DNA of 37,833 nt from Gammaproteobacteria bacterium (GCA_013697045.1 JACCXJ010000193.1:1-37833); one strand, 5' to 3'. Shown: positions 8,107-16,888, numbered from the stretch's first letter. Numbers and translations are program-made. Notes: a model not told the origin generated them from the sequence alone.

Positions 8107-9306
8107 TCATCTCTGTTCCGTCCGGCCCCCCAGGACCCGGGTCAGAGCCGCGGCGAAACGGGCGTTCTCGGCCTCGGTCCCGACCGTCACCCGCAGGTGC
8201 TCGGGCAGGCCGTAGCCGGCGATGGGCCGCGTGATGACCCCCTCGCAGAGGAGCGCCGCATAGACGTCGCCGCCCGGCCGCGGCAAGGCGATGCACAGGA
8301 AGTTGGCGACCGAGGGGATGTAGGAAAGCCCGAGGGCATCGCAAGTGTCCTCCAGTTGCCGGAGCCCGGCCCGGTTGACCCGGCGGCTCCGTGCGACGTG
8401 CCCCTCGTCCCCGAGCGCGGCCTCGGCGGCGGCGAGGGCGAGGCTGTTGACGTTGAAAGGCTGGCGAACGCGGTTGAAGAGCCCGGCCACCTCCGGGTGG
8501 GACACGCCATAGCCCAGGCGCAGCCCGGCGAGACCATGGATCTTGGAGAAGGTCCGGGTCACGATGAGGTTAGGGAAGCGTTCGACCCAGGCGACCCCGT
8601 CCGGATAGCCGGGCTCGTCCACGTACTCGTAATAGGCCTCATCGATCAGCACCAGCACATGATTCGGTAGGGATCTCAGGAAACCCGCCAGCGTATCGCT
8701 CCCGACCCAGGTCCCGGTCGGGTTGTTAGGGTTGGCAATGAAGCAGAGGCGGGTGCGCTCCGTCACCGCCGCGCGCATGGCGTCGAGATCATGGCCGTAG
8801 GACCGCGCCGGGGTCACGATCGCCCGCGCCCCCACCGCCTGGGTCACGATCGGGTACACCGCGAAGGCGTGCTCGGAGAACACGACCTCATCGGCGGGGG
8901 TCACGAAGGTCCGGGCGGCCAGCTCCAGGACCTCATTCGAGCCGTTACCCAGGGTGAGGTGATCGGGAGTGATCGCCCCCGCGGAGCATGCTAAAGATGC
9001 CCTGGCCGACAGGTGCGCCGCGAGGGCCTTCTTCAGGGCGTAGCCCGAGCCGTCGGGGTACCGGTGTAGCGATCCCAGCGCGGCCCGGATCGCGGCCATG
9101 GCCAGGGGGCCGGGGCCGAGAGGGTTCTCGTTCGAGGCGAGCTTGACGGCGCCCGCGATGCCGTACTCCCGCTCCAACTCGTCGATCGGCTTGCCGGGCT
9201 CATAGGGCTTCAGGCCCGGCACACCGGGTGCCGCGAGGGAAACGAAATCGCAGCCCGCGGGCGTGTGCTTCGCCATCGAAGGCGAGTCCGCCGGGAGTGC
9301 ACCCAT
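8107..9306 (-). CDS. hisC: Histidinol-phosphate / aromatic aminotransferase
   Basis: This PLP-dependent class I/II aminotransferase has ASNENPLGP near the N-terminus, ANPNNPTGTW, IDEAYYEY and the PLP lysine at about residue 255 in RTFSKIHGLAGLRLGYG, all typical of HisC. Between pheA and tyrA, such HisC2-type enzymes probably transaminate phenylpyruvate and 4-hydroxyphenylpyruvate as well as imidazoleacetol phosphate; this broader role is inferred from context. The ATG at 9306 shares one base with the pheA stop (TAATG). A second in-frame ATG at 9276 is also possible. Predicted length is 399 residues. Confidence 0.93.
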   Translation of the reverse strand: MGALPADSPSMAKHTPAGCDFVSLAAPGVPGLKPYEPGKPIDELEREYGIAGAVKLASNENPLGPGPLAMAAIRAALGSLHRYPDGSGYALKKALAAHLSARASLACSAGAITPDHLTLGNGSNEVLELAARTFVTPADEVVFSEHAFAVYPIVTQAVGARAIVTPARSYGHDLDAMRAAVTERTRLCFIANPNNPTGTWVGSDTLAGFLRSLPNHVLVLIDEAYYEYVDEPGYPDGVAWVERFPNLIVTRTFSKIHGLAGLRLGYGVSHPEVAGLFNRVRQPFNVNSLALAAAEAALGDEGHVARSRRVNRAGLRQLEDTCDALGLSYIPSVANFLCIALPRPGGDVYAALLCEGVITRPIAGYGLPEHLRVTVGTEAENARFAAALTRVLGGRTEQR

Positions 9307-10385
9307 TACAGCACCGCCCGCGGATAGGAGCCGAGCAGCTTCAGCATGGAGGCGCGCTGTCTGAGCTCCTTCAGGGCCTCTGCCACCCCCTCGTCGCGGC
9401 CGTGGCCCTCGATGTCCACGAAGAAGAAGTAATCCCACATCCCGCGCCGCGAGGGTCGCGACTCGATGCGCATCATGCTGATCCCGTGCTCGGCGAAGGA
9501 GGCGAGCATTTTGTAGAGCGCGCCCGGACGGTTGGGGGTCGAGAAGATCAGGGTGGTCTTGTCGTCGCCGCTCGGTGGGGTGGAGCGGTGGCCGATGATG
9601 AGGAAACGGGTGGTGTTGTCGGACTCGTCCTCAATGTTGTTCACGATGCGGGTGAGCCCATAGATCGATGCCGCCGCGTCGCCCGCGATGGCCGCCGTCC
9701 CGGGCTCGGCGGAGGCGCGGCGCGCGGCCTCGGCATTGCTCGCGACCGGGCAGCGTGCCGCTTTGGCAAGGTGGTTGTTGAGCCAGCGGCGGCACTGGGC
9801 CAGCGCCTGCTCGTGGCCGTAGACGCGCATGAGACCGTCCACATTGGCGGCCTTACCCAAGAGGTGATGGTGGATGCGCAGCTCCACCTCGCCGCAGATC
9901 CGGAGCGGCGAGTTGATGAACATATCGAGGGTGTGGTTGACCACGCCCTCGATGGAGTTCTCGACCGGCACCACCCCATAGTGGCAGGCCTCGGCCTCGA
10001 CCTCGCGGAACACATCGTCGATGGTGCCCATGGGGAGCGCCTGCACCGAGCGCCCGAAGTGCTTCTGCACGGCGGCATGGGTGAAGGTCCCCTCGGGTCC
10101 CAGGAAGCCCACGTTCAAGGGCTGCTGCAGCGCCAGGCAGGCGGACATGATCTCGCGGAACAGCCGCGCCATCTCCTCGTCCGAGAGCGGCCCGCGGTTG
10201 CGAGAGATGATCTTGCGCAGCACCTGAGCCTCGCGCTCGGGCCGGTAGTAATCGGTGGCCTCGCCGCCCTTGACGGCGGCCACCGCCTTGGCGAGCTCGG
10301 CGCGGGTGGTGATCATCTGCAGGAGCTGGCCGTCCAGCTCGTCGATGCGGGCGCGGAGATCTAGTAGCTGTTGTTCGTTGGACAT
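9306..10385 (-). CDS. pheA: Bifunctional chorismate mutase / prephenate dehydratase
   Basis: PheA converts chorismate to prephenate and then to phenylpyruvate. Residues 1 to about 90 are an AroQ-type chorismate mutase (LRARIDELDGQLLQMITTRA). The dehydratase domain starts at GFLGPEGTFTHAAVQ and includes SDNTTRFLIIG, equivalent to the conserved TRF catalytic motif. A C-terminal ACT domain (GALYKMLASFAEHGISMMRI followed by ESRPSR) provides phenylalanine feedback control. The 359-residue length is typical. It is the first gene of the pheA-to-mtfA run; the often adjacent serC is not upstream in this window, where pilus ATPase genes are found instead. Confidence 0.97.
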   Translation of the reverse strand: MSNEQQLLDLRARIDELDGQLLQMITTRAELAKAVAAVKGGEATDYYRPEREAQVLRKIISRNRGPLSDEEMARLFREIMSACLALQQPLNVGFLGPEGTFTHAAVQKHFGRSVQALPMGTIDDVFREVEAEACHYGVVPVENSIEGVVNHTLDMFINSPLRICGEVELRIHHHLLGKAANVDGLMRVYGHEQALAQCRRWLNNHLAKAARCPVASNAEAARRASAEPGTAAIAGDAAASIYGLTRIVNNIEDESDNTTRFLIIGHRSTPPSGDDKTTLIFSTPNRPGALYKMLASFAEHGISMMRIESRPSRRGMWDYFFFVDIEGHGRDEGVAEALKELRQRASMLKLLGSYPRAVL

Positions 10386-10695
10386 GCTTGCGCCCGACCT
10401 CGGTGCTCGGTCATGGTCGGCGGCGTGGCGAAATAGCAGATCGGGGCCATACCGTCAAGGTGGGGAGGGCCCTCTTCCCGGGCATCGTACCACACGCCGG
10501 CGGCGCTGGGTCGGCGGTCGTAGCAGGGTAGGGTGGTGGTGAGAAATCCGGGCTGGAGGACGCTTGCGTATCCGGCCTACCGATCTGCCGGGTGGACGTC
10601 AGAGCCCGCGCAATAGTCGTCGGTGTAGCGGTTTCGAGGAGCGAGTGCCGCCCGAAGCAGGCGGCGAGATGCGCGGTAGCCCGGTTCGGCAACGC
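10386..10695. other. Intergenic stretch between the third pilus ATPase gene and pheA
   Basis: About 310 bases without a convincing gene. Read toward pheA there is no Phe-rich leader peptide, so no classical attenuator is evident. A GC-only palindrome GAGGGCCCTC lies near 10465-10475 but has no T-tract. This stretch probably holds the end of the pilus transcript and the pheA promoter; I could not place a convincing -35/-10 pair. Confidence 0.4.
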
Positions 10696-11754
10696 TCAAC
10701 TGAAGTTGATCTTGGCCTCGAGATTGGTCCGGGAATCGGCGTTCCTCAACGCCTCCTCGAGAGCGACGCGGCCTTCCTTGAAGAGGTTGTACAGGGCCAG
10801 GTCGAAGGTCTGCATGCCTTTGAAGCCGCTACTGTCCATGGCATCCTTGATGCGGTCCAGCTCGCCCTTGAGGATGAGGTCGGCGATGTGGGGGGTGTTG
10901 ATCATGATCTCGATGGCGGCACAGCGTTTGTTGTTCGGCCCGTGCACCAGGCGCTGCGAGATGATGGCGCGGACGTTGGCCGCGAGGTCGAGAAAGAGCT
11001 GTCGGCGATTGTCGAGTGGAAACAGGTTGATGACCCGTTCGAGCGCCTGGTTGGCGTTGTTGGCGTGCATCGTCGATAGGCACAGGTGCCCGGTGTTGCA
11101 CAGCTCGAGCGCCGCTTCCATAGTCTCCCGATCGCGGATCTCGCCAAGGAATATCACGTCGGGGGCCTCGCGCAGCGCGCTTCGCAGCGCATGTCGATAA
11201 GACTGGGTATCCACGCCGACCTCGCGCTGATTGACGATGCACTTGACGTTCGGGTGCGAGAACTCGACGGGATCCTCGATGGTCAGCACGTGGCTCGCCG
11301 AATGGTGGTTGCGGTGGTTGATCATGGCGGCGAGCGTAGTCGATTTTCCCGATCCGGTGGCACCGACCATGAGGATCAGCCCGCGTTTTTGCATGACGAG
11401 ATCGCCCAGGACCTCGGGCAAATCCAGCTCTTCGAGACTGGGGATGCGGATCGGGATGCGGCGCAGGCACATGGCCACGTCCCCGCGTTGCCTAAACACG
11501 TTGACGCGGAACCTCCCGCTCCCGTCCGCGAGGGCGATCGCGAAGTCGGCCTCCCAGTTTCTCTCGAAGCCCGCGGCCTGCTCCGGCTTCATGACCCCGT
11601 AGGCCGCGGCCTGCGTCATCTCCGCGGTGAGCGACGTCTTTCCCACCGAGGTCAGCTTCCCTTCGATGTTCAACTTGACCTGAGCCCCCACGGTAAAATG
11701 CAGGTTGGAGCCCTGTTTCTCAACCAGGAGCCTGAGGTAGGGGGTGATGTCCAT
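10696..11754 (-). CDS. Third PilT/PilU-family retraction ATPase paralogue
   Basis: This 352-residue protein is a GspE/PilT-type hexameric ATPase. It has an N-terminal PAS-like domain, Walker A GATGSGKSTT, an aspartate-box segment TIEDPVEF, Walker B VIFLGEIRDRETM and the histidine-box MHANNANQALERVINLFP. The Walker B and HANN segments resemble PilU more than PilT. The PilT signature AIRNLIRE is replaced by HIADLILKGEL. It is separated from pilU by about 70 bases on the same strand, probably in one transcript with pilT and pilU. Its role is inferred as an accessory retraction motor; which pilus machine it serves cannot be told from sequence. Confidence 0.85.
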   Translation of the reverse strand: MDITPYLRLLVEKQGSNLHFTVGAQVKLNIEGKLTSVGKTSLTAEMTQAAAYGVMKPEQAAGFERNWEADFAIALADGSGRFRVNVFRQRGDVAMCLRRIPIRIPSLEELDLPEVLGDLVMQKRGLILMVGATGSGKSTTLAAMINHRNHHSASHVLTIEDPVEFSHPNVKCIVNQREVGVDTQSYRHALRSALREAPDVIFLGEIRDRETMEAALELCNTGHLCLSTMHANNANQALERVINLFPLDNRRQLFLDLAANVRAIISQRLVHGPNNKRCAAIEIMINTPHIADLILKGELDRIKDAMDSSGFKGMQTFDLALYNLFKEGRVALEEALRNADSRTNLEAKINFS

Positions 11755-11824
11755 CGGGTTCGGCCGGATCGGATTCAGCAGTTCAGGCGGCAGGTGTGAA
11801 CGAGCGATGCTGCGTAGGGTGCCG

Positions 11825-12991
11825 CTAACGCACCATCACCCGCGCGTTGTCTTCTTCCACGAGGCCCATGCCTTCGAGGCCGGCCAGCTTGTCCACGGCC
11901 CTGGCGGCCTTGCCCTCGAGCTTGATCCGCAGCCTCAGCTCGTTCACGGAATCCGCATTCCTGAGGGCGTCGTCGTAGGTGATCAGATCGGCTTCATACA
12001 GGTCGAAAAGCGCCTGATCGAAGGTCTTCATGCCGAGCTCGTTGGAACGCCGCATGACCCCCTTGATCTCGTGCACCTCCCCCTTGCGGATCAGATCGGA
12101 GATGAGAGGCGAATTCAGCAGCACCTCGATGGCCGCGACCCTTCCCGCGCCGTTGCGCCGCCGCAGCAGGCGCTGTGACAGCACGGCCTTGAGGTTGAGC
12201 GACAGGTCCATCAGGAGCTGGTGGCGGCGCTCCTCCGGAAAGAAGTTGATGATGCGATCTATGGCCTGGTTGGAATTGTTGGCGTGCAGCGTCGCCACGG
12301 CCAGGTGCCCGGTTTCGGCAAAGGCGATCCCGTATTCCATGGTCCTGCGATCCCGGATCTCGCCGAGCAGGATGACGTCCGGGGCCTGACGCAGGGTGTT
12401 CTTGAGCGCGATGTCCCAGTCGTCGGTGTCCACGCCGACCTCGCGCTGCGTGATGATGCAGTTCTTGTGCGGGTGGACAAACTCGATCGGGTCCTCGATG
12501 GTGATGATGTGGCCATAACTGTTCTGGTTGCGATGATCGACCATCGCGGCGAGCGAGGTGGACTTTCCGGAGCCGGTCGCCCCCACCATGATGACGAGCC
12601 CGCGCTTGGTCATCGCGATGTCCTTCAACACCTCCGGCAGCCCCAGTTTCTCCAGGGTCGGGACCTCGGTCTCGATGACGCGCAACACCATCCCGGTATA
12701 ACTCATGCGCACGAAGGCGTTGCAACGAAATCGCCCGATGCCGGCCGGCGCGATGGCGAAGTTGCACTCCTTGGTGGCTTCGAATTCCTTGATCTGCCGG
12801 TCATTCATCACGGCGTAGGTCAGGGCCTCGGTGTTCTCGGCGGAGAGCCTGGTTTTGGACACCGGTGCGATCTTGCCGTCGACCTTGACGGCCGGGGGGA
12901 AGTCCACGGTGATGAACAGATCGGAGCCCTTCTTGTCGACCAGGACCTTGAGGAGGTCCCGCATGAACTTGATCGCTTGATCTCTCTCCAT
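11825..12991 (-). CDS. pilU: Type IV pilus retraction ATPase PilU
   Basis: PilU is the accessory motor that boosts PilT-dependent pilus retraction in twitching bacteria. The 388-residue protein aligns along its length with Pseudomonas PilU: KKGSDLFITVDFPP near the start, Walker A GATGSGKSTS, ALKNTLRQAPDVILLGEIR, LHANNSNQAIDRIINFFPE and DLIRKGEVHEIKGVMRRS. The ATG at 12991 is preceded by GAGGG. It follows pilT by about 60 bases. The C-terminus extends some 20 residues beyond the Pseudomonas protein with a basic-acidic tail. Confidence 0.94.
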   Translation of the reverse strand: MERDQAIKFMRDLLKVLVDKKGSDLFITVDFPPAVKVDGKIAPVSKTRLSAENTEALTYAVMNDRQIKEFEATKECNFAIAPAGIGRFRCNAFVRMSYTGMVLRVIETEVPTLEKLGLPEVLKDIAMTKRGLVIMVGATGSGKSTSLAAMVDHRNQNSYGHIITIEDPIEFVHPHKNCIITQREVGVDTDDWDIALKNTLRQAPDVILLGEIRDRRTMEYGIAFAETGHLAVATLHANNSNQAIDRIINFFPEERRHQLLMDLSLNLKAVLSQRLLRRRNGAGRVAAIEVLLNSPLISDLIRKGEVHEIKGVMRRSNELGMKTFDQALFDLYEADLITYDDALRNADSVNELRLRIKLEGKAARAVDKLAGLEGMGLVEEDNARVMVR

Positions 12992-13052
12992 ATGCCCTCG
13001 CTACGCCTTTCGTGAAAACTCAACCCAAAAAAATAAATCAAACAAGAAATGT

Positions 13053-14087
13053 TTAGAACAAGTCCTTGTTGACGGCGAGGACCCTAGCCTCTTGCTTGCT
13101 AACGATGTTTCGACGGACCAGCTCCTGGAGGCTCTGGTCGAGTGTCTGCATGCCGTGCTGGGCACCGGTCTGGATGGCGGAATACATCTGGGCGATCTTA
13201 TTTTCCCGGATGAGGTTCCTGATCGCGGGGGTCCCGATCATGATCTCGTGCGCAGCGACCCGTCCACCCCCGATCTTTTTGAGCAGGGTCTGAGCGATGA
13301 CGGCGCGCAGCGATTCGGAAAGCATCGCGCGGATCATGTCTTTCTCGGCGGCGGGAAAGACATCCACGACCCGGTCGATGGTCTTGGCAGCCGAGCTCGT
13401 GTGCAGGGTCCCGAACACGAGGTGGCCGGTTTCCGCAGCCGTGAGCGCGAGGCGTATGGTCTCCAGATCGCGCATCTCCCCGACCAGGATCACGTCGGGG
13501 TCCTCGCGCAGGGCCGAACGCAGGGCCTCGTTGAAACCCAGGGTGTCGCGATGCACCTCGCGCTGATTGATGAGGCACTTCTTGCTCGTATGCACGAACT
13601 CGATCGGGTCCTCGACCGTCAGGATGTGCCCGTATTCGCTCTCGTTGACATGATTGACCATGGCCGCGAGCGTGGTCGATTTTCCCGATCCGGTCGGGCC
13701 AGTCACGAGCACCACCCCGCGCGGGTAATTGGCGATCTCCGCGAAGATGCGCGGACACTTCAGGTCTTCGAGCGTCAGGATATCGGACGGGATGGTCCGA
13801 AATACCCCGCCGGCACCGCGGTTGTGGTTGAAGGCATTGACGCGGAAGCGCGCAAGACCGGGGATCTCGAAAGAGAAGTCGCACTCCAGGAACTCTTCGT
13901 AGCCCTTGCGCTGCTTGTCGTTCATGATGTCGTAGACGAGCGCATGGACGTCTTTGTGTTCCAAGGGCGGGACATTGATGCGGCGTACGTCGCCGTCCAC
14001 CCGGATCATGGGCGGGAGGCCGGCCGAGAGGTGCAGATCAGAGGCCCCATTCTTGACCGAAAACGCAAGCAACTCACCGATATCCAT
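13053..14087 (-). CDS. pilT: Type IV pilus twitching motility ATPase PilT
   Basis: PilT is the hexameric ATPase that powers pilus retraction from the inner face of the membrane. The sequence begins MDIGELLAFSVKNGASDLHL and shows Walker A GPTGSGKSTT, Walker B DPDVILVGEMRDLETI, LHTSSAAKTIDRVVDVFP and the PilT-specific AIRNLIRE motif, needed for retraction in known PilT proteins. The length, 344 residues, is standard. Two ATGs occur in tandem (14090 and 14087); the second has better spacing from GGTGAG and matches the family start. pilT heads the pilT-pilU-third-ATPase series and is divergent from yggS, as in Pseudomonas. Confidence 0.97.
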   Translation of the reverse strand: MDIGELLAFSVKNGASDLHLSAGLPPMIRVDGDVRRINVPPLEHKDVHALVYDIMNDKQRKGYEEFLECDFSFEIPGLARFRVNAFNHNRGAGGVFRTIPSDILTLEDLKCPRIFAEIANYPRGVVLVTGPTGSGKSTTLAAMVNHVNESEYGHILTVEDPIEFVHTSKKCLINQREVHRDTLGFNEALRSALREDPDVILVGEMRDLETIRLALTAAETGHLVFGTLHTSSAAKTIDRVVDVFPAAEKDMIRAMLSESLRAVIAQTLLKKIGGGRVAAHEIMIGTPAIRNLIRENKIAQMYSAIQTGAQHGMQTLDQSLQELVRRNIVSKQEARVLAVNKDLF

Positions 14088-14118
14088 CATGATCGCTCAC
14101 CTCGTATCACCAGGAGGC

Positions 14119-14148
14119 TTGTCCCCCTTGCTCTCATCTATCTATGAT
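14119..14148 (+). promoter_or_regulatory. Possible sigma70 promoter for the yggS-proC-yggT-yggU run
   Basis: TTGTCC (14119-14124) and TATGAT (14143-14148) are separated by 18 bases in the pilT/yggS divergent space. It would give a leader of about 175 bases before the GTG chosen for yggS. The -35 is only a moderate match, so this is a candidate. Confidence 0.4.
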
Positions 14149-14330
14149 AACGTGCCACATGGCGGACGCCCGGCAACCCCGACGCTATCGACACCGATGG
14201 GCAATTCTTGCAGCGGACCACTGCCCCTTTTCAAATGTGGTGGGCCACGCCCCACCCCGAGGCCGGTCATCGCTACGCCTCGGCCCGTCTTCAGGGACGG
14301 GAGGGTGATCTCCCTGTAGCGGACCCGCCG

Positions 14331-15014
14331 GTGGACGCGCTGAAATACCTCTTGGCCCGGATTTCCGCGGCCGAGGAGCGGTCTTCGCGCCCGCGCGGAT
14401 CGGTCGGGTTGATCGCCGTGAGCAAGACGCGCACGGTGGCGGAGATCCTGTCACTCGCGGGGCGCGGGCAGCGCCGGTTCGGTGAAAACTACCTGCAAGA
14501 GGCACTTCCCAAGATCGGCGCCTTCCAGGGTCAGCTCCTGGAATGGCACTTCATCGGCAGGGTCCAGACCAATAAGAGCGGGCTCATCGCGCGACACTTC
14601 TCCTTCGTGCACACCGTAGACCGTGAAAAGGTCGCGGCGGCGCTCGACGCCCACCGGCCGGCCGGCCTGCCGCCGCTCGATGTCTGCATCCAGGTCAACA
14701 TCGGTAACGAGCCGAGCAAGTCCGGCGTCGCCTTGACCGATCTGCCTGCCCTGGCCGAAGCGGTGGCTCGCTACCCGCGCTTACGGCTGCGAGGGCTCAT
14801 GGCCTTGCCGGCGCCGGGCCGGGATTTCGACGGGCAGCGCGCCGGCTTCAGGCCCCTGGCCGTGGCCCTGAACGATCTGCGCGGCCGGGGCCATGCCCTC
14901 GATACCCTGTCGATCGGCACCTCGGAGGACTTCGAGGCCGCCATCTTCGAAGGCGCCACCCTGATGCGCGTCGGGACGGCCCTGTTCGGTCCGAGAGGAG
15001 TCCGCGCGCGGTGA
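14331..15014 (+). CDS. yggS: YggS-family pyridoxal phosphate homeostasis protein
   Basis: YggS/PLPBP proteins bind PLP without catalysing a reaction and keep free PLP and amino-acid pools in balance. The product has the PLP lysine in GLIAVSKTRTV, FGENYLQEALPKI, WHFIGRVQTNKSG and the C-terminal SIGTSEDFEAAIFEGATLMR with GTALFG, all hallmark segments. I chose GTG at 14331 (VDALKYLLARI) because the family starts at this point; in-frame TTG 14208 and ATG 14235 add sequence unlike the family. That gives 227 residues. The stop TGA overlaps a GTG in the proC frame. The pilT/yggS/proC/yggT order is conserved in many gammaproteobacteria. Confidence 0.93.
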   Translation: MDALKYLLARISAAEERSSRPRGSVGLIAVSKTRTVAEILSLAGRGQRRFGENYLQEALPKIGAFQGQLLEWHFIGRVQTNKSGLIARHFSFVHTVDREKVAAALDAHRPAGLPPLDVCIQVNIGNEPSKSGVALTDLPALAEAVARYPRLRLRGLMALPAPGRDFDGQRAGFRPLAVALNDLRGRGHALDTLSIGTSEDFEAAIFEGATLMRVGTALFGPRGVRAR

Positions 15015-15069
15015 CCCCCGCTGGGCAGACCGGAACCGCGCCTCCCGGCATTACTCGCCGACGCATAGC

Positions 15070-15078
15070 TGATACACT
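15070..15078 (+). promoter_or_regulatory. Extended -10-like element upstream of proC
   Basis: TG-A-TACACT resembles an extended -10 element (TGnTATAAT with two differences) and would start RNA near 15085, about 50 bases before the proC ATG. There is no clear -35 and the call rests on the hexamer alone. Confidence 0.3.
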
Positions 15079-15133
15079 TTCCGGGACTGGGGGAGCTGCC
15101 GAAGCCGCTCCGGCACAACTGCTTGAGCTCTGC

Positions 15134-15979
15134 ATGAGAGAACAAATCTTCGCCTTCATCGGCGGCGGCAACATGGGGCGCTGTCTCGTCGGAGGGCTCA
15201 TCGGCGACGGCCATCCGTGCGAGCACCTACGGGTCTCCGACCCCGACCCCGAACGGCTGCAGGTGCTCCACGAGCGTTTCGGCGTCCGCACCGGTAACGA
15301 CAACCGTTCGACCATCGCCGGGGCCGATGTTGTGATCCTCGCGGTCAAGCCGCAGGTGGTGCGGGCCGTGGTGGAGGATGTGGTCGAGACGCTCCGCGCA
15401 CAACGGCCGCTGGTCCTGTCCATCGTGGCGGGCCTCCACACCGGCGTCCTCCGGAAGTGGATCGGACCAAAGGGGATCGGGCCCGAGGTGCCGATCGTCC
15501 GCGCCATGCCCAATACCCCAGCGTTGGTCCGAAGCGGCGCCGCGGCCTTGTATGCGGAGGCCGGCAGCGTGGGCCGTGGCCACCGCGACAGCGCCGAGTC
15601 CATCCTGCGGGCGGTCGGTTCGACCGTATGGGTCGAGGACGAGGCGCTCATGGACACCGTGACGGCGCTTTCCGGCAGTGGGCCCGCTTATTTCTTTCTG
15701 CTCATGGAACTGATCGAACGCGCCGGGGTGTCGATGGGGCTGGCGCCGGAGTCCGCGCGGCTTCTGACCCTACAGACCGCCTTCGGGGCCGCCAAGATGG
15801 CGCTTGAAAGCGAGACCCCCGCGGCGGTGCTGCGCGCCCAGGTGACCTCGCCGGGCGGTACGACCGAGCAGGCGATCAAGACATTCCAGGACTGCGGCAT
15901 CGAATCGATAGTGACGCGGGCGCTTCGGGCAGCCGAGGCCCGGTCCAGAGAGCTCGGCGCCTGCCTGGGAGAGTCGTGA
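15134..15979 (+). CDS. proC: Pyrroline-5-carboxylate reductase
   Basis: ProC makes proline from pyrroline-5-carboxylate with NAD(P)H. The 281-residue product begins MREQIFAFIGGGNMG, giving the dinucleotide-binding fingerprint at residues 9-15, and has VRAMPNTPALV and the C-terminal ALSGSGPAYFFLLMELIERAG helix region and VTSPGGTTEQAI signature. The ATG at 15134 fits the family; an upstream GTG at 15011 adds 41 residues without family resemblance, and an extended -10-like TGATACACT lies at 15070-15078 between the two. It is followed by yggT with a TGATG stop-start overlap. Confidence 0.95.
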   Translation: MREQIFAFIGGGNMGRCLVGGLIGDGHPCEHLRVSDPDPERLQVLHERFGVRTGNDNRSTIAGADVVILAVKPQVVRAVVEDVVETLRAQRPLVLSIVAGLHTGVLRKWIGPKGIGPEVPIVRAMPNTPALVRSGAAALYAEAGSVGRGHRDSAESILRAVGSTVWVEDEALMDTVTALSGSGPAYFFLLMELIERAGVSMGLAPESARLLTLQTAFGAAKMALESETPAAVLRAQVTSPGGTTEQAIKTFQDCGIESIVTRALRAAEARSRELGACLGES

Positions 15980-16575
15980 TGGGCGGCGCGTACTTCTCGA
16001 ACGCCGGGGTCTTCCTGGTCGAAACCGTCTTCGACCTCTACATCATGGCCGTGATGTTGAGGTTTCTGTTCCAGCTCCTGCGTGCCGATTTCTACAACCC
16101 CATCTGCCAGTTCGTGGTCAAGGTGACGACGCCGGTCTTGCGGCCGATGCGACGCTGGGTCCCCGGATTCGGCGGTGTGGACCTGGCCGCCATCCTGCTC
16201 ATGATCCTGCTCAAAGTGGTGGAGACCGCGCTGAGTAGCTGGATCCAGGGCTACCGGCCCGGCCTCCCGGCCGTCGTCTTGCTGGCGGTCGTGGGTCTCC
16301 TGCACCTCGCGGTCTATGTGTTCCTGTTCGCCGTGTTCATCCGGGTGCTCGTCAGTTGGATCGCGCCGGATGCGTACAGCCCCGTGAGCGCCTTGCTCGA
16401 CACCCTGTCCGAACCCCTGCTGCGCCCGGCACGGAGGCTCCTGCCCCCCATCGCGGGCCTGGATCTCTCGCCGATCGTCGTGATCATCCTGTTGCAACTC
16501 ATCCTGATGCTCGCCATCGCGCCCCTGGGCGACCTGGCCGGCAGTCTCCTGTCAGCGGGTATCGGCGGTGGATGA
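15979..16575 (+). CDS. yggT: YggT-family integral membrane protein
   Basis: This 198-residue protein has two copies of the YggT unit, each a pair of hydrophobic segments: around residues 15-35 and 60-80, then 90-115 and 150-185. The phrases VMLRFLFQLLRADFYNP and IRVLVSWIAPDAYSPVSALL are the paired motif of the family, followed in each case by an L-RP-RR segment. The function is unsettled; E. coli YggT has been linked to osmotic-stress tolerance. The ATG at 15979 overlaps the proC stop, and the gene overlaps yggU by eight bases. Confidence 0.9.
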   Translation: MGGAYFSNAGVFLVETVFDLYIMAVMLRFLFQLLRADFYNPICQFVVKVTTPVLRPMRRWVPGFGGVDLAAILLMILLKVVETALSSWIQGYRPGLPAVVLLAVVGLLHLAVYVFLFAVFIRVLVSWIAPDAYSPVSALLDTLSEPLLRPARRLLPPIAGLDLSPIVVIILLQLILMLAIAPLGDLAGSLLSAGIGGG

Positions 16576-16879
16576 ATGCCTGGAGCTATGGCTACGGGTG
16601 CAGCCGGGGGCCCCTAATCTATATAAAATAGGCAAGGGATCGGTCGTCGGCCGCTACGGTGACTGGATCAAGATCCGTGTCGCGGCGCCCGCCGTCGACG
16701 GCAAGGCGAATGTGGCGCTAATCCGCTTTCTGGCGCGGGAATTCGGCGTCAAACAGGGTCAGGTCAGGCTCGCGGACGGGGCTCGCAGCCGGGACAAGCG
16801 GGTCGTCATCGACGGCCCCGTCAAGCGGCCGGCGTGGTGGACAGGAACGGCTGCGACCCGGAAACAGCCGCCGGTCTAG
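16568..16879 (+). CDS. yggU: YggU / DUF167 family protein
   Basis: A 103-residue protein of the small DUF167 family, with the conserved core WIKIRVAAPAVDGKANVALI, then FLAREFGV and a basic SRDKRVVIDG segment. The start is GTG at 16568, inside the end of yggT. Compared with E. coli YggU there are about seven extra residues after LRVQPGAP, encoded by an AT-rich patch (about 16616-16636) that stands out from the GC-rich gene. The function is unknown. The stop lies in a palindrome shared with the convergent coq7 stop. Confidence 0.85.
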   Translation: MDECLELWLRVQPGAPNLYKIGKGSVVGRYGDWIKIRVAAPAVDGKANVALIRFLAREFGVKQGQVRLADGARSRDKRVVIDGPVKRPAWWTGTAATRKQPPV

Positions 16880-16888
16880 AGCTAGACC
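16873..16888. other. Palindrome holding both convergent stop codons (yggU / coq7)
   Basis: GGTCTAG-AG-CTAGACC is a perfect 7-bp inverted repeat with a 2-base centre. TAG at 16877-16879 ends yggU and CTA at 16882-16884 ends coq7 on the other strand. There is no T-tract, so it is a weak candidate for a bidirectional terminator. Confidence 0.5.

Noticed and set aside
10386-10695. Phenylalanine attenuator (leader peptide) before pheA
   Set aside because: No short frame with a run of Phe codons and no terminator with T-tract on the minus strand.
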